Origin: Podochytrium sp. JEL0797
Taxonomy: Eukaryota; Chytridiomycota; Chytridiomycetes; Chytridiales; Chytriomycetaceae
Reading direction: 5' to 3'
DNA length: 21,834 nt
Assembly: GCA_027596195.1 (NCBI GenBank)
Contig: JADGJG010000383.1
Coordinates: 1-21,834 of the forward strand
Shown: positions 1 through 9,169 of the stretch, in pieces
Position numbering within the stretch: the stretch's first letter is position 1
Layout: the number at the start of each line of letters is the position of its first letter
Program-made: the position numbers and the translations under genes
The notes under the pieces: generated by a model
The model's input: the letters and a program-made list of their open reading frames with translations, nothing else
What the model was told of the DNA's origin: nothing
Database searches by the model: none

Positions 1-398
1 TCAGATCCAAAACCTGGTCAAACTTGGTCGTAAACAAGTTGAGACTCGTGATGATGCCACCGTTGGGACCCAGGCCGTACTGCTTCATGACTTGTTTGTA
101 ATTTACTACATCCTGGATATCAATGTTGCAGCCGAACGGAAGCTTTCCCACGGCGGGATCCAGGTTGACCACATAGGGCTTCTTCTTGGCCGTGTGGATG
201 GACGACGTCAGCCGCTGCATGAAGGTGCTTTTGCCGGATCCGGCCATGCTGTGGAGAGCGGTGTGGATCAGTTTACAAGTCTCTGGCCGAGAACGGTCCT
301 TACCCAATGCAGAGGATCACCGGAGGCTCTTTGGCAGCAGCTTTCGCTGAAGGAGGGGTTGGCAGGGCGGCGTTGTCGAGCGATGAATACGATTCCAT
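1..398 (-). CDS. GPN1: GPN-loop GTPase 1 (GPN1/Npa3), 5' part
   Basis: Partial gene; the 3' part lies outside the window. Exon 1 is 398-304, intron 303-249 (55 nt, GTAAGG...CACAG), exon 2 runs from 248 off the edge. Joining the exons gives [18 protein letters not shown], a P-loop starting near residue 32, then VNLDPAV, a D-rich stretch [11 protein letters not shown], and [17 protein letters not shown], which holds the Gly-Pro-Asn motif that names the family. Family knowledge: GPN1/Npa3 is a cytoplasmic GTPase that pairs with GPN2/GPN3 and is needed for assembly and nuclear import of RNA polymerase II. The start ATG at 398 gives a 31-residue leader ahead of the P-loop, longer than the few residues seen in yeast. 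The intron splits the conserved IG of the P-loop. All visible motifs are intact. Confidence 0.93.
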
Positions 399-1204
399 TT
401 GGAGATGCGGATTTTTGGCGCGGCGGAAAAAAACAAAAAGGAAACATTTGGACAACATGACCGCCTGGCAGAATGCGGGATCGCGTTGAAGCGCTCGGAT
501 ATCTTCTATCTTAGTGCATCGTGAAGGAACTGTTGATGCTTCCTCTTTCCCAAATTTCCCTCCCTGAAAAACGGCACGAAACTGCCGCAATCAGGGAAAA
601 TGAGAAGAACAGGCTCACATGCAGATTCTTTTGTCCCTCTTTTGTGAAATGAACCTTCAAAAAGAAAGTAATTTTCTTCCTCTCCTTTCTAACAAAATTT
701 TCAGATTGTAAAGATGCTGATACGTTCATTCAATTGTTATCAATTGGTGACTACGCGTTTTTTCATTTCAACTCGTTCTACATGCAATTTTCAATCGAGT
801 CGATGAAATTCGCTAATGCTTATTAGAAATCGGGGAGAGTTGAACTCACGTGAATGAATGAATGAATTATTTCCACCTCATGCAATGCACAGGCGTGGAA
901 CAATTTTTGGCCCTCCGGTCATTCGTGGCAACACCACCAGTCTTCATTTGTTCGATTTACGTGTTTCCTTTTTCCTGTCTCTAGCTGCTGGTGATATCAA
1001 CCTTGACACACTGGCACGTTCCTCATAACAAAAAATGGTGGCTTGCATTCAAGCCCCCAATTTTTCGACTGGGCGAATTTTTCGGCTCGTCACCCAGGCA
1101 CGATGAGTCAGAAGAGGCAAGTGGGAAGTCGAACATTTTGCGCCAATTCTATAAAAGGACGCGTCGGTCGCCTAGCCAAAAAACATTCAACTCACACACC
1201 AAAA
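399..1204. other. Divergent intergenic region between GPN1 and the Cys-rich secreted protein gene
   Basis: About 800 bases without a credible gene. It must hold the GPN1 promoter on the left and the promoter of the secreted protein gene on the right. It is AT-rich in the middle. A short tandem tetranucleotide TGAA x4 lies at 851-866. Open frames here are short, or are in-frame upstream extensions of the downstream gene, and show no recognisable protein. Confidence 0.6.
1104..1157 (+). promoter_or_regulatory. Core promoter: AP-1/Gcn4-type site, CCAAT and TATA box
   Basis: TGAGTCA (1104-1110) matches the Gcn4/AP-1 bZIP consensus, CCAAT is at 1143-1147, and a canonical TATAAAAG is at 1150-1157. 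The TATA box is about 48 nt before the ATG at 1205, leaving room for a start site near 1180 and a short leader ending in CACACACCAAAA before the ATG. The ordered elements plus the C-ending codon bias of the gene downstream suggest strong expression. Binding by a bZIP factor is inference. Confidence 0.7.
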
Positions 1205-1894
1205 ATGTTCACTACTCTCCTCTCTCTCACCGTCTCCGCCGCTGTCGCGTCTGCTGCCCTCTCCACTGGATGCCAGTCTGCCCTCACCACTGCCATGGAC
1301 ACCCAATACAAGTGCGGAGCCAACGAGGCCTGCGTCTGCAAGGTTCCCATCTCCAACATCGAGACCATCTGTGCCAACGATGACCCCACCATCTGGAGCC
1401 CCCAGTTGATCTCGAGCGCCTACACCCAATTCAAGGCCTGCAGCGTCTCCGAGAAGCTCGACGTTTGCAACGCGTGTATCGAGATCATCAACCAGCTCAA
1501 CACCGTCAACACCAACTGCATGTACCCAGGAATTGGTGGAAACTGCATGTGCACGTTCCCAGCTGCCAACATTGAGACCGTCTGCAAGGGGGACCCCGCC
1601 AAGAGCTGGACCACCATCTACGACATTACCAACAACTACCAGGGAACTGTCTGCAACAACAACAACGGACCCATGCCCACTGTTGCCGTCGAGACCACCC
1701 CTGCCGCCGTCAAGACCACCGAGGCTCACCACGCGTCCCAGCGCCCAGTCGAGACCACCACCAAGGCTGTCCTCAAGAAGACCACCACCGTCTCCATGTA
1801 CCCTGTCGAGACTGAGCACGGAATCCTCACTGGTGCTGCCAGCATGAACGCTGCTGCTTTCGCCGGTGTTGCCATGGTCGCCGCCTTGCTTTAA
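1205..1894 (+). CDS. Secreted Cys-rich protein with two six-Cys modules and a GPI-type C-terminus
   Basis: Intronless 229-residue protein. The ATG at 1205 is chosen because it follows the TATA box and opens a signal peptide (MFTTLLSLTVSAAVASA, cleavage near residue 17). The longer in-frame upstream reading would bury the TATA box in coding sequence. The mature part has two modules with matching cysteine spacing: C23-x13-C37-x5-C43-x-C45-x10-C56-x22-C79 and C91-x13-C105-x8-C114-x-C116-x10-C127-x22-C150. Both contain NIETIC or NIETVC; one further Cys (C88) precedes module 2. A Thr/Pro/Val-rich stalk (about 155-205) follows, then a small-residue site (GAAS) and a hydrophobic Ala/Val tail ending at the stop, as in GPI-anchored proteins. 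Probably a cell-surface protein. It recalls CFEM-like fungal Cys-rich proteins but does not have that pattern; I cannot name the domain. Confidence 0.85.
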   Translation: MFTTLLSLTVSAAVASAALSTGCQSALTTAMDTQYKCGANEACVCKVPISNIETICANDDPTIWSPQLISSAYTQFKACSVSEKLDVCNACIEIINQLNTVNTNCMYPGIGGNCMCTFPAANIETVCKGDPAKSWTTIYDITNNYQGTVCNNNNGPMPTVAVETTPAAVKTTEAHHASQRPVETTTKAVLKKTTTVSMYPVETEHGILTGAASMNAAAFAGVAMVAALL

Positions 1895-1981
1895 ATTTTG
1901 TATTGATTCCCCTCCCCCGTTCTTCGGACTTCCCTTTTTTCTTTCTTGATGTTGTAGTTTGCATCATTGGCTCCTTGTGAA

Positions 1982-1987
1982 AATAAA
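1982..1987 (+). terminator. Poly(A) signal AATAAA of the secreted protein gene
   Basis: AATAAA lies 88 nt after the stop codon at 1894, in an AT-rich stretch followed by a TG-rich segment (tatgtatttgtgacg), the usual layout of a cleavage and polyadenylation site. Confidence 0.55.
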
Positions 1988-2122
1988 AATATGTATTTGT
2001 GACGTTCTGCTTTCTCCATCATCGTCTGCCATAAGCTCAATGTCCTCCTTATTTTCAATTTAATACCAAGAATGTGTGTTCCATTTCTTGCGCCTTCAAC
2101 GAGGACCGAATAAAAAACAAAT

Positions 2123-3847
2123 TCAGTTCAGCCCCACCACAGCATCATTCTTCATCCTCGGAAACAACATATCCAACAACAAAATAACCGCCTGATTCCC
2201 CACCAAATCCCCATTCTCCTGCACCTCAGACGCAGTGCGATGTCCCAAGACCATTCGAATCCAAGACGTTCCATTGCAACAAACAAACTTGACTCCCATC
2301 TCATTCAACTCCTTCCTCGTCATCCCCTTCTCACATTCACGAACCGCAACAACCTTCCCGCGCTGGATATCGAGAATCGCTGCACCAGCGGCACTGTGCG
2401 GGCCAAACATTACGGCGACCGACGTCGTGTGGTTTTCGAACGTGATGGAGGCTTTGAGGCGGTGATTGAGGACCGGGAGAATGGTTTGCAAGAAGCGCGT
2501 GAGGTTTGGAATGCGTGTAAACCAGTAGAAAGGTTTGTTGTAGGCGGTGTGATGCAACACGGGTGGGACGCGCCAAGAGAGATGGTGAAGGACCAGTTTT
2601 CTGGAAGGGTGGCCGTGGCAGAAGTGGGGGTGAGAGAAACTTGGCCGGGTTCGGCGGCGGCAGGAACACTTGGTTTATGAGAGACGTCTGTGACCGATTG
2701 ATGAGCTTCGTTTACTTCGACAGTAACAGAAGGTGGCTTCGGATCTTTCTTTGCGTCTTGTTCTGGCACCATGGGAGCAGAAAGGGCCGCTTTCTTGGCA
2801 ATCCAATGCTCGACGTGATACTCCTGCAACCACCCAAACAGCTCCACCGTCGCATCAGACCAAGACACATTTTCAACAGCCGCATCCACCTCAAAAATTT
2901 GAACACATCCATGCATTGAGTTGACTTGAACGAACCCACACGCTTGCACCACATCTCCGGTCGTGGCTTCGAGCACAAACAAATCATGCCCATTGTATGC
3001 ACCCGCTTGACGGGACTCCAAAACATTTTTCCAGACGGAAGCTGGAATATCCGTCCAAATCCCTTCACGACGCGATTGGTTCTTGCGAAGCAAACGAGTC
3101 AAGAACTCCGAATCGACTGGAGTCGCTCTGCGGAACCCCAAACGAGGGAGAGACTCGTCTTTGGCGAGGTTCGACTTGCGAGCTTCAAGATGCGCCGCTA
3201 TGCTCCATTTGTTTCCTCCAACGGCTTGATCACGCGGGGGGGAGAGGTCGTACCCGAATCGAGCGTAATACTGAGGCATGCCGCCAACGAACGTGATGGA
3301 AGCTCCAAGAGCATCTGCCCAAGCGTGATGCAAATCAAATTGTTTCTTGATGAGCTCTGTTCAGAAAAGTTTTGTGGGTGAGTTTTTCTTTGTCATGGAA
3401 CGAGTCATCAAAATTGATTAAATTCGCACCATTCCCCCTCAGCTCCGGATCAGTCGCCACCGCTTCGAGTCTAGTCACAATCAGCGGAACTTGCGTCTTG
3501 CGAGCACTCTCCCCGTCACCCGGGTTTCCGTAAACCCACACCTGAGGCACAGAATAAACCGATGACACAATCTTGTTGCTCTTGGCGGTGTCCACAATCA
3601 CCGTCACACACGAATGATCGAGCGTGGGGTGGCGAGCCTTGTCCTTCTGGCTGAAGAGGTCAAAAGTTTCTCTGCCAGCCGCCGAAAAGTGCATCTCGCC
3701 GTTGAAAGCTGTGAGTTCGTCCCTGTCGGTTGGCTCTCCGCGGCGGAGAATGAGACCATCACCGAGATCGATTGGCGTGGGACAGAGGAGGGGTCGGGTG
3801 GGGTTGGCGGCCGCAATATGATCGTAAAGTTCGTGCAGCTGGTCCAT
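2123..3847 (-). CDS. GNAT-family N-acetyltransferase, two-domain type, with a frame break
   Basis: Exon 1 is 3847-3430, intron 3429-3357 (73 nt, GTGCG...GAACAG), exon 2 runs to the stop at 2125-2123. Residues about 20-230 look like a GNAT fold: LILRRGEPTDRDEL, then the motif A region LEAVATDPELRGN, split by the intron, then ADALGASITFVGGMPQYYARFGYD. A second GNAT-like half follows (LTRLLRKNQSRREGIWTD, VVQACGFVQVN), and a C-terminal part ends in WIRMVLGHRTASEVQENGDL and LLDMLFPRM. That tail resembles the acetyltransferase-plus-sterol-carrier-like layout of Eis-type proteins; this is recollection, not a search result. Near 2560 the open frame stops matching and the homologous frame resumes in another register (HHTAYNKPFYWF). 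Against the second copy at 9170-10064 this fits a net 22-nt loss. Either the gene is disabled or the sequence has an error. The stop is 229 nt from that of the convergent secreted protein gene. Substrate unknown. Confidence 0.65.
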
Positions 3848-4142
3848 TTTTCGTGAGATTTTTTGGGATTCAATCAGAAGGTGGCTTGAGGGAGGGCGCC
3901 GCGCCGTAGAATTTTTTGTCGAAATTTTTGGCGGGACGGGCCCCGGAAAATACGGCAATCAAATCTCACGTTGGAAAATAATCGATCACTTTTTCGTTTC
4001 AAATACCAATAATGAGGAGAGAGGGAGCGACATTGAAATGGGTTAACACTGCGCTCGAATTTCCCATGAAAAAAGTACAGTTCGACGTGGGTAGGAAAGA
4101 AACCCGAAAAAGAATATCCTCTATCGCACCGAATTCAGACTC

Positions 4143-4148
4143 TTTATT
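4143..4148 (-). terminator. AATAAA overlapping the ICP55 stop codon
   Basis: On the minus strand the last sense codon and TAA stop read GAATAAA, so an AATAAA hexamer contains the stop codon. If used, the mRNA would have an almost absent 3' UTR. No other AATAAA is evident just downstream, but chytrid poly(A) sites need not use this hexamer. Confidence 0.35.
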
Positions 4149-6156
4149 CCCCAGTTCCCACAACCCCCTGACAAACCGCCTCCACATCCACAACCTCTTT
4201 CGGCGCCTCACTCGTCAGCACCAAACACCCCTCCTTCCCAATCACCACATCATCCTCGATCCGCACCCCAATGCCGCGATACCGCTCGGGGAACCGCTCG
4301 TCGTCTGGGACGTAAAGACCCGGTTCGATCGTAATCACCATGCCTTCGACGAGTTTGGTGGTCCGTGGGACAGATTGGACGTCGTGAACGTCGAGACCCA
4401 TGTAGTGGCCGACGTGGTGGGGGTAAAGGATGTTCATGTCCTGCGTTCGAGAGCGAGAACGCGTTTAGAATACGCGAGAAACTGACACGTCCGACAAAAC
4501 CAAAGAAACGAAACTCACAGCATAAGACAACCTCCTCCCAAACAGTTTCGAACACTCCACCTTCATGATTTCATACGCAAGGTTTTGCAAATCATCTAAC
4601 GACACGTTGGCCCTCTCGCTGCATTTCTCAATGCACGCCTTGTTGGCCTTGAGAACCGCTTTATAAATCTGTTTCTGGGGCTCGCTGAAGGTTCCCGAGA
4701 CGGGCCAGGTGCGGGTGATGTCGGAAGCGTAGTGGCCAAATTCCTAGGTTTCAAACGAGTCAGTGATTAGCTAATTAATCTTGTTTGGATGCGCCACTCG
4801 CGTTTGCTCGCTCATGAACTTCACGTGCTGCTACTCCCTTCGTGGCACGCCGCGGCACGTACTCGCGCATGCGATAGATTACACTGCATCGAGGCAGCGA
4901 TAGTACGTGCTGCGTGGCGCACCTTCTGCTTATCATTACGCATGTGAACTAATGGACAATCACAGCCCGTACCTCGCTTCTCAGCTTCACACACACACTC
5001 CTCTCTCGCTCTGCTCTCAAAAACTCACCCCACCAGCATCCATCAACACTAACTCCCCATCCATCACAACCTGCCGATTCACAACATAATGCAAAATCAA
5101 CGCATTCCTCCCGGCCGCAACAACAGGAACATACGCAAGCGCATCACTCCCTCTTTTGCGACACCCATGATCCATAACACTTTGCAAATAGGACTCCGTG
5201 ACACCGGGCTGCGTGGCTGCCATTGTATCAACATGCGCGCGGCCACTGTTGCGGCCTGATTGTCGCAGGATGGCGATTTCGGCGGGAGACTTGACGACGC
5301 GCAAGTTGGCTAAAATCGGGGCTAGTTTTCGAATTTTGTAGAGGTTGACGGGTTTCACGGACGGTGTGTTTTGCAAATATCCGAGGAGAGTCGCATAAGG
5401 TGTCCATGCGGGAACGCTAGGTGCGGATGCTGCATGAGCGGCGTCATTTGGACCCGGCGGGAGTGGGTGATTCAAGGGCAAGTCAGTGGCAATACAACTC
5501 TGCGAATGCTCCAACGGGGTGTTCAAAATATCGTCCAAGACTTGAGGCAGGCGGTGAATCGGCTCGGCAGAATCCGCACCAAAATATTTCACAGCCCCTT
5601 CAAGACCACACCTGGAAACGAGTTGAGGATACAAATCAAGGCCCGCATGCAAAACACGACTCACCGTGGACCGTCCCAGATCTCAGTGGCCTTGTCCTTG
5701 GGACGCACAAACAGCGTAAAGCGGTGTCCGTTGCTGTCTTTTTCGAGGACCATACAGGTATCAGGTTCATTGAGTCCAGTCAGATACAGCAGGTCGGTTT
5801 GCTGGTGGAACTCGTGGAAGATGCCCCCGGTCGAGTAGCGAAGGGCGAATCCAGGCACCTGTGGGGTATTTGTGAGCATTCGAGATCGATGAATGCAATG
5901 ATCCCACGCGGATTGAAGCAACCCCCACAACCAAAACCTTCTTTCAACTCACGATCGCCTTGGATCCCGCTGGAAGCAGCGCCGCAAATCTTTGTCTCCG
6001 CTCAGCAAACTCCTTGGCTGAAATGCCCGGCGTGATGTCGCCAGGCTTGATGAGGTGTGGGTGTGTGTGCGAGGCAGGCTGCCCGAGTGACCCGAGGGTT
6101 CCAAAGCGTCGCGCGTTTCTGAAAAACATCACTGTGTGTGATGAAAAAGAAGTCAT
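4144..6156 (-). CDS. ICP55: Mitochondrial Xaa-Pro aminopeptidase (ICP55/XPNPEP3 type)
   Basis: Five exons, 6156-5953, 5858-5665, 5611-5029, 4743-4519 and 4440-4144, join in frame to 500 residues, close to the family length. The N-terminus (FFRNARRFGT) is a basic, Ser/Arg-rich mitochondrial presequence. The aminopeptidase-P N domain follows (LRYSTGGIFHEFHQQTDLLYL, split here: LRYSTGGIF, HEFHQQTD, LLYLTGLNEPD), then the pita-bread catalytic domain. All five metal ligands are present: D324 (MDAGG), D335 (SDITRTW), H414 (GHYMG), E441 (TIEPG) and E464 (RIEDD). Family knowledge: this dinuclear manganese peptidase removes one residue from imported precursors after MPP cleavage, stabilising them under the N-end rule. 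Introns are 94, 53, 285 and 78 nt; the 285-nt one is exceptional and holds a foldback. The stop codon TAA lies inside an AATAAA at 4143-4148. The 5' end is 110 nt from the stop of the next gene on the same strand. Complete and apparently functional. Confidence 0.93.
4845..4919. repeat. Imperfect inverted repeat inside the long ICP55 intron
   Basis: The arms are CACGCCGCGGCACGTACT (about 4846-4863) and AGTACGTGCTGCGTGGC (about 4902-4918). They pair over GCACGTACT with AGTACGTGC and again over the flanking CACGC and GCGTG, leaving a loop of about 38 nt. The loop carries GCGATAG twice in direct orientation. The host intron is 285 nt against 53-94 nt for the other introns of the gene, so the palindrome sits in the extra DNA. 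It could be a small foldback element or a structured intron segment; no flanking target duplication was identified. Confidence 0.45.
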
Positions 6157-6266
6157 TTGAATCTCGAATTTTTTGGGATTCCCGCAATTCGCGAAATGAT
6201 CAAAAAAAAGAAATACGCGTCATTGCAAACAAATACGAAACGAATAACTCATAAACAACTCCATTT

Positions 6267-8959
6267 TCAAGCCGCGGTAACTCCCTTCTCCCCTTCCTCC
6301 GCAGCAGCAGCACCAACCACCACACCAACCCCCCCCTCTCCTTCACACACATCAGCCTTAATCTCACCAGCACCTTCCTCAGACTTCACCACGCTCTCCC
6401 CAGCGACAACCGCCCCCTCTTTCTTCCCCTCAACCGCCCCTTCCACAACATCACGCGTCTCAGTCGAAACCGCCTTCACCTCACCCACCTCCTCCCCCCC
6501 CTTGACCTCCACCTCACTTGCCCCACTCGTCGCCTTCTTAGCAAACAACCCCTTCACCCCAGACACAAACTTGTGCGTCGGCCCTTCCGCCTTCTTCTCA
6601 ACCACCGCAGCGGGTGCTTCACACTCACCAGCAGAAGCTTCCTTAGCCTCAACAGCAGGCTGCTCTTCGACGACAGTTTCAGGAGAAGCATGCTTGGAGC
6701 TCACAAACAGCTTCGGGATACTCAACGCGCGTGCGAACCCTTTTTTGGATGAGGGTGCGGGTGGCGAGGTTGTCGTTTCAGTCTCGCCCGCAACAGGCGC
6801 AACAACTGCTTCGTGGCTCTCCAACGATTCGGGTTCCTCATTTTTGAGTGCGGTAGTAGCAGCGGGTTTCGAGAACCTTTTTCACAGCCAAAAGGGAAAA
6901 AATGACAGGTTCAGAATATCGTTCAATCGTTCCCACAAAAACGGAAACGAAAAACAAAACTCACAAGCTCGCAAAGGCAGACGCAATCTTTTTGGGAGAT
7001 GTCACGGTTTCTGCAGCAGGTGGCGGTGCAGCAGCAGTAGTGGTTTCATTGACCTTAGTTTCCGACGCAACCGTTGCATGCTCTGTCGACGCTTCCGCTT
7101 CCGGTTTCACTTCCTCGACAGACACATCCTTGGACTGAGACGCCGATCCAGACGCCTTTTGGAACCTAAGATTTCGAAATGACAGCAAGAGCGGGTCAGA
7201 AAACTGAAATTAAACCAAGGAAAACACTCACGACGGGAACTTGAACGCAAACAGAGGAGCCTTAGGAGAAGTCGTCTTTTCTTCGGCCGCAGCAGTCGCA
7301 TGTTGTTCCTCTTTCGCTGCTTCTTGCGCAACGACCACGTTCTCCTTTACCTCGTCTTGCGCAACGACCACGGTCTCCTTCACTGACTCTGTCTCGACAA
7401 CAGGCTCAGTTTCGGCAACAGCATTCTTTTCTTCTGTAGTGACTGGCGCGGAAGAAGTAGATCCTGCAGATCTTTGGAATCTGTGGGGAACGCGAATCCG
7501 CAAGGTGCCTTGGTCAACAACCCACTCCCCCAACTCTCCAAAACCAATCGAAGAAACTCACGATGGGATCTTGAACGAGAATCGCTTTTTACTGGGCTCA
7601 ACGTTCGTCTCTTCCTTCGTCTCCGACTCCACAGTTGTCGCAGCGATTTCCTCGTGGACTTCCCCTGTCGCCGCAGCAGCCTCGTTTGTGGCACCGCCTT
7701 TCACACCTTCCACCTTGGATTCCTCCGCGACAACGCGAGTCTCAGCCACAGGCGAGGAAGGCTCGTTCGTCTTGATGAAACTGATTGCCAAAAAAAGTAA
7801 GAACGGGTTCTGAGATTTTACCGCATCATAAAAACCACGCTTACGGATTCTTGAACGAGAACTTCTTCTTCTCCTTCTCGGCCCCACCACCAACAACCTC
7901 CTTCTCCTCCTTCACAGCCGCCTCCCCAGCTTCCTCCGCACCCGGAGCCACCACCCCAGTTTCCACATTCTCAGAACCAACAGCAGCAGCATCGCCCTCC
8001 TTCACAGCCGCAGCACCGCTCTTTCCAAACCCTCCAAACCCAAACACCCCCTTCTTCTTCTCACCAGCAACAGGCGAAACCGCAGGCGCAGTGGAATCCT
8101 CAATCGGCATCCCCGTCGTCGCTTCCACATTCTCCTCCGCAGCAGCTTTCTCCTCCACAGCAACATTCTCTTCAACATGAGTTTGCTTTTTGAACAAGTT
8201 AAACTTGGGCTTCACAGGTGTCGCGGTTGTTTCCTCAGCTGCAGCAGCGACGGCATGTTCGTTGGCATCCGTTGTAGTAGCAGGTTTGTTGTGTGGGAAT
8301 CTGCACCAGCGTGCGTGAGAAAAATGATGAAGGGGGTGTCGGACATGGGGGAACGTACCGAATCTTGTCGAACAACGATGCACGTTTCTGGGGAGATTCC
8401 ACGGCTTGAGGTTCTATTGTTGCATATTATAGAGTCAGTAATCGAAACCACATGAATACAAATGAGAGTGAAAAAAAGGTCGAATCATATCGAGTCAGGG
8501 GGGGGGGCGGTGGCCCAATTTCCAGCGACGAGCCCGCAAACTCAAAACCTTCCTCCCATCCTCCTCTCACCCTTGAACCTCCACTTCCAAGCCAGAACTA
8601 GTGAATGCATTCCAGAACCATCGTCAACATCGTGAAACCAGGTGACACCCCGACACAAGCCCCCGAGATCCGCGAGATCCAATTTGGATCCCACACTAAC
8701 CCACTTTCCAACCCCGACCACCAACCTTCGCTCACAACAACTCACCCTTCACTGGCTCAACGCCTTCAGATGGCTTCACTTCAGGTTCCGCAGCAGGAAG
8801 CGCTGCAGATTCGGCGGGTTCAGCAGCTGCGGCGGAGACACCGGGTTCCGAGGCGGGTTCTGGAACGGCCGATTCGACATGAGGCGGCATGGTTGTCTCA
8901 GTGGAGGGCTCGGAGTGGGCGGGTTCGGCGGTTGGCGGATTCGCTTCGATGGATGCCAT
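6267..8959 (-). CDS. Ala/Glu-rich disordered protein with repeated MARCKS-like KKxFSFK motifs
   Basis: Seven exons join in frame to 667 residues: 8959-8746, 8413-8359, 8300-7855 corrected to 8300-7845, 7780-7562, 7480-7232, 7165-6965 and 6876-6267. Every junction has GT-AG. Intron 1 (332 nt) is phase 1; the next five (58-88 nt) are all phase 2. The protein is very rich in Ala, Glu, Val, Thr and Lys, with no globular domain or membrane segment. Basic-aromatic motifs recur at exon ends: KRASLFDKIR (to 90), KKKFSFKNPF (234-243), KKRFSFKIPSF (306-316), LFAFKFPSF (391-399) and ASAFASLF (to 466). Further ones occur within exons (KPKFNLFKK, KKGVFGFGGFGK, KGLFAKK). The KKxFSFK core in an acidic Ala-rich protein resembles the MARCKS effector region, which binds acidic membranes, actin and calmodulin and is phosphorylated on its serines. 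There is no N-terminal myristoylation glycine. Homology to MARCKS is not claimed. Function unknown; I infer a membrane- or cytoskeleton-associated role. Confidence 0.75.
8498..8507. repeat. G10 tract in intron 1 of the MARCKS-like gene
   Basis: A run of ten G on the plus strand followed by CGGTGG, so a C run on the sense strand of the host gene. It lies inside the 332-nt intron and is the only long G tract apart from the one ending the window. Confidence 0.8.
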
Positions 8960-9169
8960 TTTTTGCAATTGATTTTTTGTGTGGGAAAGTGGGAAAGTCC
9001 GATGAAAATTTCGTCCTTCTCCCCTTGTCTCTCCCATCCTTCTCAGATTCAAACACTTTTTGGAGTGGAGCTGGAATGGGCGGAAACAAGGGAAGCACGA
9101 TGCCCCTCTTCGCGGCTCGCAAGAAGATGCACGAAATGATGCCTTCCCTTCCCACCCACTCATTCGCCC

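Noticed and set aside
991..1383. Plus-strand frame overlapping the start of the secreted protein gene
   Set aside because: It runs through the TATA box and the 5' leader into a wrong frame of the signal peptide region; no protein features.
1187..1819. 210-residue Gly/Val-rich open frame on the minus strand
   Set aside because: Exact antisense of the C-ending, GC-biased secreted protein gene; it has no recognisable motif and its composition follows from the codon bias of the real strand.
2540..2580. Programmed ribosomal frameshift in the acetyltransferase gene
   Set aside because: No slippery heptamer or downstream structure was seen at the switch, and comparison with the second copy shows a net DNA loss, which explains the shift more simply.
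6157..7182. 341-residue Ser/Thr/Pro-rich plus-strand frame that looks like a mucin
   Set aside because: It is the reverse complement of the Ala/Glu-rich exons of the MARCKS-like gene and crosses its introns. The minus-strand exons join in frame with consistent splice sites; this frame does not.
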